This document shows positions 8,709-18,485 of a DNA stretch of 62,407 nucleotides, piece after piece. The notes under the pieces are model-generated. The model did no database searches. It was not told where the DNA came from and saw only the letters and a list, made by a program, of their open reading frames with translations. Source of the DNA: Gemmatimonas sp. UBA7669 (lineage in GTDB: Bacteria > Gemmatimonadota > Gemmatimonadetes > Gemmatimonadales > Gemmatimonadaceae); the NCBI RefSeq assembly GCF_002483225.1, contig NZ_DLHL01000019.1, forward strand, positions 23,678-86,084, read 5' to 3'. A program made the translations under genes and the position numbers. Each line of letters starts with the position of its first letter. Position 1 is the stretch's first letter.

Positions 8709-10388
8709 TCAGTTGTCCCCACGCGGCTTGGCTTCTGCCGGGCGCACGGTCGGGTACTCGATCCCGAGCTGCTCCAGGTAGGTTTTGAACTTCGTCGGAT
8801 CGTAGTAGAACTTCTGCAACTGCGGCTTGTACTTCGCCATGATGTCGGCGTTGAGCCAGATGGGCGGTTGGTCGCCGGGCCGGATGAACGGCTGGTACTT
8901 CACGTTCTTTGTCTGCACATCGCGGAAGTACGTCCACGCGTCGGCCACCACCTTGGGCTGCAGGAAGATGTCGAGCATGGTGAGCGCCTGCACCTTGGCG
9001 CCGGCCAGCGCGCCCTTGTGCGCAATGGGTGTGGCCATGGAAATCGCGTTGGCCCAGTTGTGGCCCGGCAGACCCGGAATGTTGCTCGGGAAGCGCAGCG
9101 TGATGGTGGGCATGTTCCACGACACGTCGCCAATGTCGTCGGAGCCGCCGCCCATCCAGTTCTGCGGCGTCTCGGCGCCACGCAGTTCCTTGTTCACCTG
9201 CATCTGCAGACCGAAGTCGGGCGAACCCAGTTCCTTCTGGATGCCTTTGGCCAGCGTCTGGTCCTTGTCATCCCAGGCCGGCATGCCCACCGTCTGCACG
9301 TTCTTGTGCATGGCTTCGGCAATGGGCTTGCTGAAGTGCGCCGACCAGCCCGAGCCCAGAATCATGACCGTGTCGAGCTTGGTGTCGGTCATCATCGCGG
9401 CGCCTTCGGCAATCTTCTTGCCCGTCTCGAACAGCGCCATGGTGCGCGGATAGTCCTGCTCGCGGAAGTAGAACCAGATGCTCGCCGTGCTGGGTACCAC
9501 GTTGGGCTGGTCGCCGCCGTCCTTGATGACATAGTGCGAGCGCTGCTGCAGGCGCAGGTGTTCGCGCCGGTATTCCCAGCCCTGCGCCATGAGCATGACG
9601 GCATCGAGCGCCGACTGCCCGCGCCACGGCGCGCCGGCTGCATGGGCGCTCGATCCGCGGAAACGGAACTCGGCCGAGATCAGTGCACTCTGGCCGCTCG
9701 CGCCCCACGACACGCCCAGATCGTTGCCCACGTGCGTGAACAGCGTGACGTCGGTGTTCTTGAAAATGCCATCGCGCACCAGAAACGCCTTGCCGGCCAT
9801 CTGCTCTTCGGCAATGCCGGGCCAGAGCATGATGCTGCCGTTGATCTTGTCGCGCTGCATGAGCTGCTTGACCACAATCGCGGCCACCACGTTCACCGCC
9901 TGGCCCGAATTGTGTCCTTCCCCATGCCCGGGGCCTCCGGACACCATGGGGTCGCGGTAGCCCACGCCCGGCTTGTTGCTGGCCTGTGGGATGCCGTCCA
10001 CGTCGGAGCCCAGAGATATCTCCGGCTTGCCCGTGCCGTAGCTCCAGCGCGCCGTCCATGCGGTGGGAATGCCGGCCACGCCGCGCTCGATCTTGAAGCC
10101 TTCCTTCTCGAGCAGGCCGGTCAGGTACTTCTGGGACTCCCACTCCTGAAAGCCCAGCTCCTGAAAGGAGAAGAGCATGTCCACGATTTCCTGCACCTGC
10201 TTGGCGCGGCCCTCCACCAACTTGAGCGCCTCCGCCTTCAGTCCCTCGAGGCGCGGGTCGGCTGAGGTGACGGCGGCTTGCGCTTGCAGCGCTCCGGTTG
10301 ACAACGGGGCCAGCGGCGCGAGGCCGGCGAGAGCCGCTGCAGCGGCCAGGGGACGGGTCCAGCGGAACATGAGCGGGGCAGATGGCAC
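8709..10388 (-). CDS. Exported M20 peptidase, AbgB-like amidohydrolase
   Basis: 559 residues from a GTG at 10388. It is chosen because AGGAG lies seven bases upstream, whereas the ATG at 10370 has none at the right distance. A signal (RPLAAAAALAGLAPLAPLS) is followed by an M20D catalytic domain: LFSFQELGFQEWES, GSDVDGIPQ, GHGEGHNSG, GIAEEQMAGK. The long lid region and the C-terminal GGGSDDIGDVSW resemble the AbgB (aminobenzoyl-glutamate hydrolase) subgroup. The usual metal-binding Cys of the CGH motif reads Glu here. It is transcribed before the other M20 gene. The substrate is unknown; an exported amide or dipeptide is likely. Confidence 0.88.
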   Translation of the reverse strand: MPSAPLMFRWTRPLAAAAALAGLAPLAPLSTGALQAQAAVTSADPRLEGLKAEALKLVEGRAKQVQEIVDMLFSFQELGFQEWESQKYLTGLLEKEGFKIERGVAGIPTAWTARWSYGTGKPEISLGSDVDGIPQASNKPGVGYRDPMVSGGPGHGEGHNSGQAVNVVAAIVVKQLMQRDKINGSIMLWPGIAEEQMAGKAFLVRDGIFKNTDVTLFTHVGNDLGVSWGASGQSALISAEFRFRGSSAHAAGAPWRGQSALDAVMLMAQGWEYRREHLRLQQRSHYVIKDGGDQPNVVPSTASIWFYFREQDYPRTMALFETGKKIAEGAAMMTDTKLDTVMILGSGWSAHFSKPIAEAMHKNVQTVGMPAWDDKDQTLAKGIQKELGSPDFGLQMQVNKELRGAETPQNWMGGGSDDIGDVSWNMPTITLRFPSNIPGLPGHNWANAISMATPIAHKGALAGAKVQALTMLDIFLQPKVVADAWTYFRDVQTKNVKYQPFIRPGDQPPIWLNADIMAKYKPQLQKFYYDPTKFKTYLEQLGIEYPTVRPAEAKPRGDN

Positions 10389-10535
10389 GGCGGGTCTCCT
10401 GAAACGAATGGCCGGGGCGGGGGTCCAACTGCCCGAAGTTACGTTTGGGAGGGAGAAACCGCTCGTCCTGACCCACCGTAGGTCTTCAAGTCGGTGTTTC
10501 TGTCCGCTCGTCGTCTGCACCCTTCTGGCCGGATC

Positions 10536-13136
10536 ATGCGTTCCTTCGCTGCCTGCACGCCGTCGTTGGCGTTTGCCCTGCTACTGCCGCTCACCCTGTC
10601 CGCCCAGGGACAGAACCCGCCGCGCAGCGGACGCGATACCACGGCACGACCGCGCTCGGGCCCTGATACCTTGCTCCGCCAGTATCGCGAGCCCATTCGT
10701 GACGCAGTCCGCGAGGCGCGCAACATCACGCGCCGCGGTCTACGTGGAGACAGCGCCACGCTGGCAGCGCTCAACGCTGAAGCCTCCGCCTCGGCATTCT
10801 CCAACGCCGAGGCCCGCGCCGTGTTCGAGCGCGCCCGCGCCGCACGGGAACAGCAGGACAGTGCACTCAAGTCGTATCGCGCCACCACCACGCAGCGGGT
10901 ATCGCTGTCCATGGGCCCGCGCCGCCTCGGTGTGCAGAAGCTGCTGTTTCAGGGCGACAATGTGGCCGACATCTCCTGGCGTCGCGATGTGGGCGTGCGG
11001 GTGAGGCCGCAGGGTTCACGCATGACCATCCCCATGGCGTCTGACGTGAACGGAGACTTTGTCGCGGCCGTCAGCGTCCCGTACTTCCCCGGCCGCGAGC
11101 AGCTCTGGTTCCCCTCGTCGGACTTTGGTGTCGTCAAGACGGATGTCGACGACCGCGACATCATCCATCCGCTCGCGCGTGGCGCCGAGCGCTGGTATCG
11201 CTACGATCTGGGCGATTCGGCGCGCATCACGCTGCCCGACGGGCAGATCATTCGCCTGCAGGAGCTGCGCATCGCGGGCCGCAAGCCCGACTGGCGCACC
11301 TTCGTGGGCAGCTTCTGGTTTGATCGCGAGCGCGGGCAGCTCGTGCGGGCCGCGTATCGCCTGTCCACTGAGATCGACATCTGGTCCACCGCGCTCGAAG
11401 AGATCGAGAAGGACGAAGAGGAGTTGAAGGTGCTCGGTCCGCTGCAGGACAGTATTCTGCGGGCGCGTCTGCCGCGTGATGTCTATGTGCGCGACAGTGC
11501 CCAGCGGGTGCGCCAGCGTGCCAATGATGCTGAGGACAAGCCGGGCACGTTCGTCACCTCGCTCATTCGCCCCATGAAGGCGCGCCTCGACGGCATCACG
11601 GTGGAGTACGCACTCTACAAAGGCCGTTTCTGGCTGCCGCGTGCGCACAGTGCCACCGCCAGCGCCGATGTGATGTTCATGCACATTCCCTTCCGCATGG
11701 ACGAGAAGTTCACCTACGAAGACGTGGACGGTGACTTCTTCCTGGCGGCGGTGCCCAAGGCGCGTGATCGCTGGGCGCCGCGCGACAGCACGGACAAGGA
11801 CTCCGTCGTCGTGGAGTCAACAGGGAGCGACGTGCAGGTGTCGGTGAACGTCGGCGGCACCTCGGAGAAGGGCGTCGCTCGCCGCGATTCGGTGCAGGAG
11901 CGGCGCTATGGACGCGGCAAGGTCACCCAGTGCCGCAACGACAGCACCTGGACGCGTGTCGAGGAGCGCTACGATCGCGCGCTGCGCATTGCCTACGATT
12001 TGCCCTGCGACATGGAGACGTTGGCCAAGTCACCCGCACTGCCACCATCGTCGGCCACGGCCGATGACATTTTCGACCTGCCGAGTCAGGACGAACTGCT
12101 CAAGGCTCTCGACCTGGGTTTGCAGGTGCCCTGGGGCCCGCAGTTGCCCAAGCTCCGGAGTGGCTCCGACTTGTTCCGCTACAATCGCGTCGAAGGTCTT
12201 TCGGCCGGTCTGCAGGTCACGCAGGAGTTGGGCGCCGGATACACGGCGCGCGGTGTGGCGCGCATCGGTCACGCCGATCTGCACGCCAACGGCGAGTTGC
12301 ATTTGCTGCGCAGCAACGGCGCGCGCACGGTGGGCTTCGGCGTCTTTCATCGCTTGTCCGCTGCCAACCCCGAGTGGGCCGGTGCCCTCTCCATCGGTCC
12401 GTCGTTGCCCGCGCTGCTGTATGGCCGCGATGAAGGCTTCTACTACCGCAACTTTGGCGTCGAACTGACGGAGCGCCGTGAGCAGCGGCGCGGTGCGCTC
12501 GAAGGTCGGCTGTTTCTCGAGCGCCAATGGACCGCCGGAGACAGCGACGTGGTGAACACGTTCTCGCTCGCGCGTGCCTTCGGTGACCGACGCTTTGCGC
12601 CAAACATACTGGCCGAGCCGGGCTCGTACGCCGGCGCGCAGGTCACCTGGTCACGCACGCTGGTCGATCGTCCGGGTGGCCTGCGCTGGCTCAACATCAC
12701 GCGAGTGGAAGGGGCCACGGGCACCTTCGAGTACGCACGCGGCTCGGTGGAGAGCACCCTCTCGCGCCAGTTCGGCGGCTGGGCCGCAGCTGTCACCGGC
12801 TCCGCGGGCAGCTCCGCCGGGCGCTTGCCGTTCCAGCGTGAGTGGTACGTGGGTGGTCTGCGCACCGTGCGCGGCCAACTGCCTGGCACGCAGAATGGCG
12901 ACGCGTTCTGGTTTGGCCGCGCGGAATTCGGACGCGGACGTGGCGCATTCCGTCCGGTCGCCTTCTTTGACGCTGGCTGGGCCGGGCGACGTGAAGCCTT
13001 TGGCCAAGGCACCACGCAGAAGGGCGCGGGCTTCGGCTTCGGTGTGCTCGATGGGTTGCTGCGTCTCGACATCGCGCGGGGCTTGTTCCCGAACAAGGGA
13101 TGGCGCACGGACATCTATCTTGGCGCGCCGCTCTGA
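10536..13136 (+). CDS. Exported protein with C-terminal outer-membrane barrel (Omp85/BamA-type)
   Basis: 866 residues from the ATG at 10536, which begins a Sec signal (SFAACTPSLAFALLLPLTLSA). Residues up to about 560 form a periplasmic region with an acidic/basic linker (near EEIEKDEEELK). Roughly the last 300 residues alternate like barrel strands. GGLRTVRGQLPG matches the conserved VRGF-type loop of Omp85-family barrels, and the chain ends in a barrel-like strand. No POTRA domain is obvious. It is divergent from the M20 gene across a 147-base gap. A role in outer-membrane export or assembly is inference. Confidence 0.7.
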   Translation: MRSFAACTPSLAFALLLPLTLSAQGQNPPRSGRDTTARPRSGPDTLLRQYREPIRDAVREARNITRRGLRGDSATLAALNAEASASAFSNAEARAVFERARAAREQQDSALKSYRATTTQRVSLSMGPRRLGVQKLLFQGDNVADISWRRDVGVRVRPQGSRMTIPMASDVNGDFVAAVSVPYFPGREQLWFPSSDFGVVKTDVDDRDIIHPLARGAERWYRYDLGDSARITLPDGQIIRLQELRIAGRKPDWRTFVGSFWFDRERGQLVRAAYRLSTEIDIWSTALEEIEKDEEELKVLGPLQDSILRARLPRDVYVRDSAQRVRQRANDAEDKPGTFVTSLIRPMKARLDGITVEYALYKGRFWLPRAHSATASADVMFMHIPFRMDEKFTYEDVDGDFFLAAVPKARDRWAPRDSTDKDSVVVESTGSDVQVSVNVGGTSEKGVARRDSVQERRYGRGKVTQCRNDSTWTRVEERYDRALRIAYDLPCDMETLAKSPALPPSSATADDIFDLPSQDELLKALDLGLQVPWGPQLPKLRSGSDLFRYNRVEGLSAGLQVTQELGAGYTARGVARIGHADLHANGELHLLRSNGARTVGFGVFHRLSAANPEWAGALSIGPSLPALLYGRDEGFYYRNFGVELTERREQRRGALEGRLFLERQWTAGDSDVVNTFSLARAFGDRRFAPNILAEPGSYAGAQVTWSRTLVDRPGGLRWLNITRVEGATGTFEYARGSVESTLSRQFGGWAAAVTGSAGSSAGRLPFQREWYVGGLRTVRGQLPGTQNGDAFWFGRAEFGRGRGAFRPVAFFDAGWAGRREAFGQGTTQKGAGFGFGVLDGLLRLDIARGLFPNKGWRTDIYLGAPL

Positions 13137-13153
13137 TCTGATGGGGTGAACGG

Positions 13154-13174
13154 GGGCTCACGAAGAGCCCTTCT
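13154..13174 (+). terminator. Weak intrinsic terminator candidate
   Basis: A 6-bp stem GGGCTC/GAGCCC with a five-base loop (13154-13170) followed by TTCT, 17 bases after the stop of the barrel gene. It is short with a poor T tract. Confidence 0.4.
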
Positions 13175-13231
13175 AGCGGACTCACGCGTCCGGACGGAGA
13201 TTGCTGGCGACCCGTCACGCTGGAGGGCGCC

Positions 13232-14569
13232 TTGCCCCTCGAGTTCGTCTATGCCGCCGCGTTGGCGATGCTGCTCACGCAACTACGGCAAAACGCACCG
13301 ATCGCCGAAATCCTCACGAGTGTTCAGCGCCTCTGCGCGCTGGCGCGTGTTGGCAGTGTCCGTCTCACGCGAGACCTCTTCGCGGAGCATCCACACGAAG
13401 GGGTAGCCGAGGCGGTGGCGGTGCTGCATGACGCGATGGCCGGCCTGGATCTCGCGCGCATCGATATCGACTCCACCACGACCGACACGGAGTTCATCAA
13501 GCTGGGCGGGCTGCTCAATCTCGAGCACGATCCCAGTGGCGAGGCGCTCCGTGAAGCGGCGCGTGACCTGGGGCTCTGGAACATCCGTCTCTGGTTTGAG
13601 GGCGACAATGTGCCGACCGGCGGTGTGCCGGTGTCTGCCGCGCAGACCCGCAACGACTCCGCCGCCGACGTCGCGGCACGTGGCGCCGCGGCGCGCGGTG
13701 CGGCTGTGGCAGCGGTAGAATCGGGCGAGCTCGAAGACGCACTGGCGAGACAGGACGCGCGCGCAACCTGCCGCATTCTGTACGATGCGATGCATACCTC
13801 GGCCTTTGCCACCGGGGCCACCCGCGAAGCGCTGCATCTGGTGGTCGAGGCGCTGGTTACGGAGCAGGCGGAGCTCAACACCGTGCAGGCGGTGTTGGAA
13901 CATGCGCGCGAGACGGGTGCACGCACCGTGTTCACGCACCTCATGGCGGCACCCGATGTGCACGAACGGCGTCTGTTGTTCGATGTGGCCGCGGCCTTGC
14001 CGGACATCGTGCCCGTCGCGCGCGAGCACATCAGCAACGGCACCTGGTACGTGGTGCGCAATGCGGCGGCCTTGCTGGGCGAGTCCAAGCAACCGGCGGC
14101 CGTGGACGATCTCACACGGCTGCTCAAGCACAGTGACGCCCGAGTGCGCATGGCCGCTGTGGTGGCACTCGGAAAGATCGGCGGGCAAACGGCCATGACC
14201 CGCCTCGAGTCGGTGCTGTTTGATCCGTCGGTGGATGTGCGCAACCGCGCGCTGTCCATCGTGTTTTCGGCGCCAGATAGCGATGCGGCAGCGACCACGC
14301 GTGTCTCAGTGAATGAAGAGGAGTTGACCCTCGAGTACCAACTGGAAGTGATCGCCGCGCTCGCCCACGTGCAGACGACCCGTGCGCGGAACCGACTTGC
14401 TGAGCTGGCCAGACAGGACAGCCACGCGCTCGATGTGCTGCAGGTGCGCTTGGCCGCCATCGGCGCGCTGTGCACCGGCCATCGTCCCGCGGCCGATGTG
14501 GTACTCGGCAGCCTGCGCGACGACCCCAGTGCCATCGTACGAGAACGGGTACAGGCCGCGTTGGGCTGA
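13232..14569 (+). CDS. HEAT-repeat protein
   Basis: 445 residues. The TTG start is supported by GGAGG at 13222-13226, five bases upstream. The first 130 residues are helical and unassigned, followed by an Ala-rich stretch. From about residue 190 to the end there are HEAT-type helical repeats, e.g. ARVRMAAVVALGKIGGQTAM and DVRNRALSIVFSAP. There is no signal peptide or catalytic motif, so it is probably a cytosolic scaffold. Unrelated genes flank it. Confidence 0.75.
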   Translation: MPLEFVYAAALAMLLTQLRQNAPIAEILTSVQRLCALARVGSVRLTRDLFAEHPHEGVAEAVAVLHDAMAGLDLARIDIDSTTTDTEFIKLGGLLNLEHDPSGEALREAARDLGLWNIRLWFEGDNVPTGGVPVSAAQTRNDSAADVAARGAAARGAAVAAVESGELEDALARQDARATCRILYDAMHTSAFATGATREALHLVVEALVTEQAELNTVQAVLEHARETGARTVFTHLMAAPDVHERRLLFDVAAALPDIVPVAREHISNGTWYVVRNAAALLGESKQPAAVDDLTRLLKHSDARVRMAAVVALGKIGGQTAMTRLESVLFDPSVDVRNRALSIVFSAPDSDAAATTRVSVNEEELTLEYQLEVIAALAHVQTTRARNRLAELARQDSHALDVLQVRLAAIGALCTGHRPAADVVLGSLRDDPSAIVRERVQAALG

Positions 14570-14675
14570 GGACGTTCAGCGAAAAGCCTTCAGCGTTCAA
14601 ACCCTATGCGCGGTTTGACTGTCAGACTCTCCGACCCGAGGTCTGCCACGGTTTTCGCTCATTCCGCGCGTCCCC

Positions 14676-17171
14676 ATGAATCATTTCACGCTCGCCTTGC
14701 GCATGCTGCGCAAGACTCCGTTCGTCACGGCGGTTGCCGTGGCATCGTTGGCCCTTGGCATCGGCGCCAACGCCGCGATTTACTCGATTTTTGATCAGTT
14801 GCTCTTGCAACAATTGCCAGTCAGCGCGCCGCAGGAACTGGTGAACTTCTCAGCACCTGGTCCCAAGCCTGGCAGCACCAGTTGCAATCAGGCCGGTAGC
14901 TGTGACGATGTGTTCAGCTACGCCATGTACCGTGATCTCGAACGCCTGCAGACCGGCTTCTCGGGCATCGCGGGACATGTGCAATTCGGCGGGAATCTCG
15001 CCGTGGATGGCGAGGCCATGACGGTGGACGGCATGTACGTCACCGGGTCGTACTTCGGTGTGCTGGGTCTGGCGCCCGCGCTGGGCCGCGTCATCCAGCC
15101 GGCCGACGACGAACCGGTGGGCACACACTTCGTGGCCGTGCTGAGTCACGACTTCTGGCAGAATCGTTTTGGCGGCGACCGCAGCGTGGTTGGCAAGTCG
15201 GTCATGGTGAATGGTCGTTCGCTCTCCGTGGTGGGTGTGGCACCGGCCGGGTTCCGTGGTACGACGCTGGGCGCGGAGCCCGACCTCTTCGTGCCCATGA
15301 GCGTGCGCTGGCCCATGTCCACGCTCACCAACCCGTACGACGATCGTCGCTCCTATTGGATGTATGTGTTCGGTCGTCTCAAGCCGGGCCTGAGCATGGA
15401 GCAGGCAGGCACGCAACTCAACAGCGTGTATCGCAATCTGCTGGCCGAGGTCGAGGCGCCGCTCCAGCAGGGCATGAGCGACGCCACCATGAAGCTCTTT
15501 CGCGCCAAGCAGGTGGAACTCAGCAACGGTGCGCGTGGGCAGACCAGCATCCACCGCGAAGCCCGCACGCCCATTCTGTTGCTCTTCTCCATTACCGGCA
15601 CCGTGCTGCTGATTGCCTGCGCGAACATCGCCAATCTGCTGTTGGCGCGCGGTGCGGGCCGGGCCACCGAAATGGGCGTGCGGCTCGCGCTGGGCGCCAC
15701 GCGCGCGCAGTTGCTGCGGCAGTTGCTCACCGAATCTCTGGTGCTGGCCGTACTCGGTGGACTGGCCAGCCTGCTGGTGGCGGTGTGGACGCTCAAGGCC
15801 ATCGCCGGCTTCATGCCGCCCGAGGCACTGCGCACCATCAACTTCTCGCTGCAGCCCTCCATGGTGCTGTTCTCCGGTTTGGTGGCGCTGGGCACCGGTC
15901 TGGTGTTCGGCCTCTTTCCGGCCTTGCACAGCACCCGCGATGATCTCATCACCGTCATTCGTGCGGGTGCCGGGCAGATTGCCGGCGGTGCGGTGGCCTC
16001 GCGTTTTCGCACGGTGCTGGTCACAGCGCAAATCGCGCTCTCCATGGCCCTGCTCATTTCCGCCGGCCTCTTTCTCAAGAGCCTCGTGAACGTGAGTCGT
16101 ACCGATTTGGGCTTGAGTACCGAACAGATTGCCACCTTCCGTATCTCGCCCATGCGCAGCGGCTACGACAGCACACGAGCCACCGTGCTGTACGAGCAGG
16201 TGGAGCAGGAGCTCGCCGCCATGCCGGGCGTCACGGGCGTGTCGAACGCGGTGGTGGCCATCCTCAATGGCAACAATTGGGGTACCGATGTGCGCGTGCA
16301 GGGCTACGACTGCGGGCCCGATGTCGACTGCAACAGCCGCTACAACGTGGTCGGCACGAAGTTCCTCGACGTGCTCGGCATGCAGTTGCTGGGCGGACGC
16401 GAGTTCACCGACAGCGATCGCCTGGGCGGCGCACGCGTGGCCATGGTCAACGAAGCCTTCGTGCGCAAGTTCAACCTGGGCAAGGACGTGATCGGCAAGT
16501 TCATGTCCCGCAATGGCAACGACACGCTCAATATCCAGATCGTCGGTCTCGTGAAGGACGCGGCCTACAGCGAAGTGAAGGACGAAATTCCTCCGCTCTT
16601 CTTCACGCCCTGGCGCCAGGAAGCGCGCACGAGTGCGCTCACCTTCTACGTGCGCACCACGCAGCGCCCGGAAGACGTGCTGCAGTCGGTCCAGACGCTG
16701 CTGCGCCGCATGGCGCCCACCGTCCCGGTGGAAGATCTCAAAACGTTGCCGCAGCAGGTCAAGGAGAATGTGTTCCTCGATCGCATGATCAGCACCATGG
16801 CTTCGGCGTTTGCGGTCCTGGCCACCCTGCTGGCGGCGGTGGGTCTCTACGGCGTGCTGGCCTACTCCGTCACCCAACGCACGCGCGAGATCGGTGTGCG
16901 CATGGCACTTGGCGCCGACGCCGCGCGCGTGCGTGGTCTCGTGATGCGGCAGATGGCACTCATGACACTCATCGGTTCGATCATCGGTATCGTCGCCGCC
17001 TTTGGACTGGGCCGCGCGGCCCAGTCCCAGCTGTATCAGCTCGAGGGACATGACCCCGTGGTCTTCAGCGCCGCGGTACTGGTGCTCGCGCTCGTCGCGT
17101 TCGGGGCCGCCTGGTTGCCGGCGCGCCGCGCCTCGCAGGTGCATCCGATGCAGGCCCTGCGCTACGACTGA
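14676..17171 (+). CDS. MacB/FtsX-type ABC permease (ADOP-like duplicated permease)
   Basis: 831 residues. Layout: N-terminal membrane helix (residues 18-40), a large periplasmic domain, an FtsX-like three-helix block beginning near 298 (ILLLFSITGTVLLIACANIA), a second periplasmic domain, and a final FtsX block from about 707 to the end. The closing AWLPARRASQVHPMQALRYD is typical of this family. It matches the duplicated orphan permeases abundant in Acidobacteria and Gemmatimonadota, which combine two MacB-type halves. Here it is not an orphan: an adaptor and an ATPase follow at once. The substrate is unknown. Confidence 0.9.
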   Translation: MNHFTLALRMLRKTPFVTAVAVASLALGIGANAAIYSIFDQLLLQQLPVSAPQELVNFSAPGPKPGSTSCNQAGSCDDVFSYAMYRDLERLQTGFSGIAGHVQFGGNLAVDGEAMTVDGMYVTGSYFGVLGLAPALGRVIQPADDEPVGTHFVAVLSHDFWQNRFGGDRSVVGKSVMVNGRSLSVVGVAPAGFRGTTLGAEPDLFVPMSVRWPMSTLTNPYDDRRSYWMYVFGRLKPGLSMEQAGTQLNSVYRNLLAEVEAPLQQGMSDATMKLFRAKQVELSNGARGQTSIHREARTPILLLFSITGTVLLIACANIANLLLARGAGRATEMGVRLALGATRAQLLRQLLTESLVLAVLGGLASLLVAVWTLKAIAGFMPPEALRTINFSLQPSMVLFSGLVALGTGLVFGLFPALHSTRDDLITVIRAGAGQIAGGAVASRFRTVLVTAQIALSMALLISAGLFLKSLVNVSRTDLGLSTEQIATFRISPMRSGYDSTRATVLYEQVEQELAAMPGVTGVSNAVVAILNGNNWGTDVRVQGYDCGPDVDCNSRYNVVGTKFLDVLGMQLLGGREFTDSDRLGGARVAMVNEAFVRKFNLGKDVIGKFMSRNGNDTLNIQIVGLVKDAAYSEVKDEIPPLFFTPWRQEARTSALTFYVRTTQRPEDVLQSVQTLLRRMAPTVPVEDLKTLPQQVKENVFLDRMISTMASAFAVLATLLAAVGLYGVLAYSVTQRTREIGVRMALGADAARVRGLVMRQMALMTLIGSIIGIVAAFGLGRAAQSQLYQLEGHDPVVFSAAVLVLALVAFGAAWLPARRASQVHPMQALRYD

Positions 17172-17204
17172 CGCCATCTCGCACTACTACCCGTATCTGT
17201 TCTC

Positions 17205-18449
17205 ATGGATATCGTCCGCACTCCCCAAAAGTCCTACAAGAAACCGGCACTCATCGCCGGTGGCGTGACGCTGCTGGCCGCCGTTACGCTCGCGCTGACA
17301 CGGCTCGACCCCGCCATGCCCACGGTGGACCGCGCCACCGTGCTCATTGACACCGTGCAGCGCGGCGATGTCGTGCGCGAGGTGCGCGGGCCCGGCACGC
17401 TGGTCCCAGAACAAATTCGCTGGATCACGGCGCAGGCCTCGGCGCGCGTGGAGCGTCTGCATGTGGAGTCAGGGCAAAAGGTGGGCAGCGGCGAACTGCT
17501 GCTCGAATTGTCGAATCCCGATCTGCAGATCCAGACCATGCAGGCCGAACAGCAGGTGCGGCAGGCTGAGATCGATCTCATCAACCTGCGCACCAATCTT
17601 CGCAGTGCCATCCTCACGCAGGAGGGCACGGTGGCCTCCACCCGCACGCAGTGGGTGAGCAGTACGCAGGAAGCGCGTGCCGCCGACTCGCTCGTGCGAC
17701 TTGGTCTCGTGCCTGCCTTCGAGGCCGCCAATCGCAAGGCCTCGGCGGAAGAGTTCACCACCCGCCTGCGTGTCGAGCAGGAACGTCTCGCGCTCATGCG
17801 CGCCGCGATCGACTCGCAGATTGCCGTACAGGCTTCGCGCGTGACGCAACTGGCGGCCATCGCGCAGAATCAGCAGGCGCGACTGCGCTCGCTGCAGGTG
17901 CGCGCGCCGGATGGCGGGGTGCTGCAGGAACTCACGCTGCAGCTGGGACAGTGGGTGCCCGAGGGCACCGCGCTGGCCAAGGTGGTGCAACCCGGCCGGC
18001 TCAAGGCCGTGCTGCGCATTCCCGAGTCGCAGGCCAAGGACGTGCAGCTCGGTCAGACCGCCTCGGTGGATACGCGCAATGGCCTCGTAACGGGACGTGT
18101 CATCCGAAAGGATCCGTCTGCGCAGGGTGGCTCGGTCACCATCGATGTGGCGCTCGAGGGCCCACTGCCAGCCGGCGCCGTGCCGGATCTCAGCGTGGAT
18201 GGCACCATCGTCATCGACAAGCTCAGCAACGTGCTGTATGCCGGACGCCCGGCGCTCAGCGTGGGCAGTGGCAACGCTGCGCTCTTCAAACTCGAGGCCG
18301 ACGGCCGTACGGCCGTGCGCGTACCGGTCGTGCTCGGGCGCAGTTCGGTCAACACCATCGAGATCGTGAACGGTCTCAGCCAAGGCGATCGCATCATCCT
18401 GTCCGATCTCGGCAGCAACGCCAACGCCGAACGCATCCGCATCAAGTAA
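17205..18449 (+). CDS. HlyD/MacA-type periplasmic adaptor protein
   Basis: 414 residues with one N-terminal membrane helix (about 17-32, ALIAGGVTLLAAVTLAL). The biotinyl-lipoyl half-motif (GQKVGSGELLLELSNPDLQI), a long coiled-coil hairpin of roughly residues 100-220, and a returning lipoyl/beta-barrel part (RAPDGGVLQELTLQLGQWVP) follow. It starts 33 bases after the permease stop and precedes the ATPase gene. The adaptor should link the inner-membrane permease to an outer-membrane channel; no TolC-like gene is in the window. Confidence 0.9.
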   Translation: MDIVRTPQKSYKKPALIAGGVTLLAAVTLALTRLDPAMPTVDRATVLIDTVQRGDVVREVRGPGTLVPEQIRWITAQASARVERLHVESGQKVGSGELLLELSNPDLQIQTMQAEQQVRQAEIDLINLRTNLRSAILTQEGTVASTRTQWVSSTQEARAADSLVRLGLVPAFEAANRKASAEEFTTRLRVEQERLALMRAAIDSQIAVQASRVTQLAAIAQNQQARLRSLQVRAPDGGVLQELTLQLGQWVPEGTALAKVVQPGRLKAVLRIPESQAKDVQLGQTASVDTRNGLVTGRVIRKDPSAQGGSVTIDVALEGPLPAGAVPDLSVDGTIVIDKLSNVLYAGRPALSVGSGNAALFKLEADGRTAVRVPVVLGRSSVNTIEIVNGLSQGDRIILSDLGSNANAERIRIK

Positions 18450-18485
18450 CGGCCCCGTCTTCCCATCACCCGGAGCTCTTCCAAC

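Noticed and set aside
8679..10265. 528-codon open frame antisense to the AbgB-like hydrolase
   Set aside because: Composition (His, Arg, Gly) is typical of an antisense shadow and the opposite strand has complete M20 motifs.
14850..17177. 775-codon open frame on the minus strand opposite the ABC permease
   Set aside because: His/Gln/Arg-rich composition without any domain; the plus strand encodes a clear MacB/FtsX permease. High GC produces long antisense frames.
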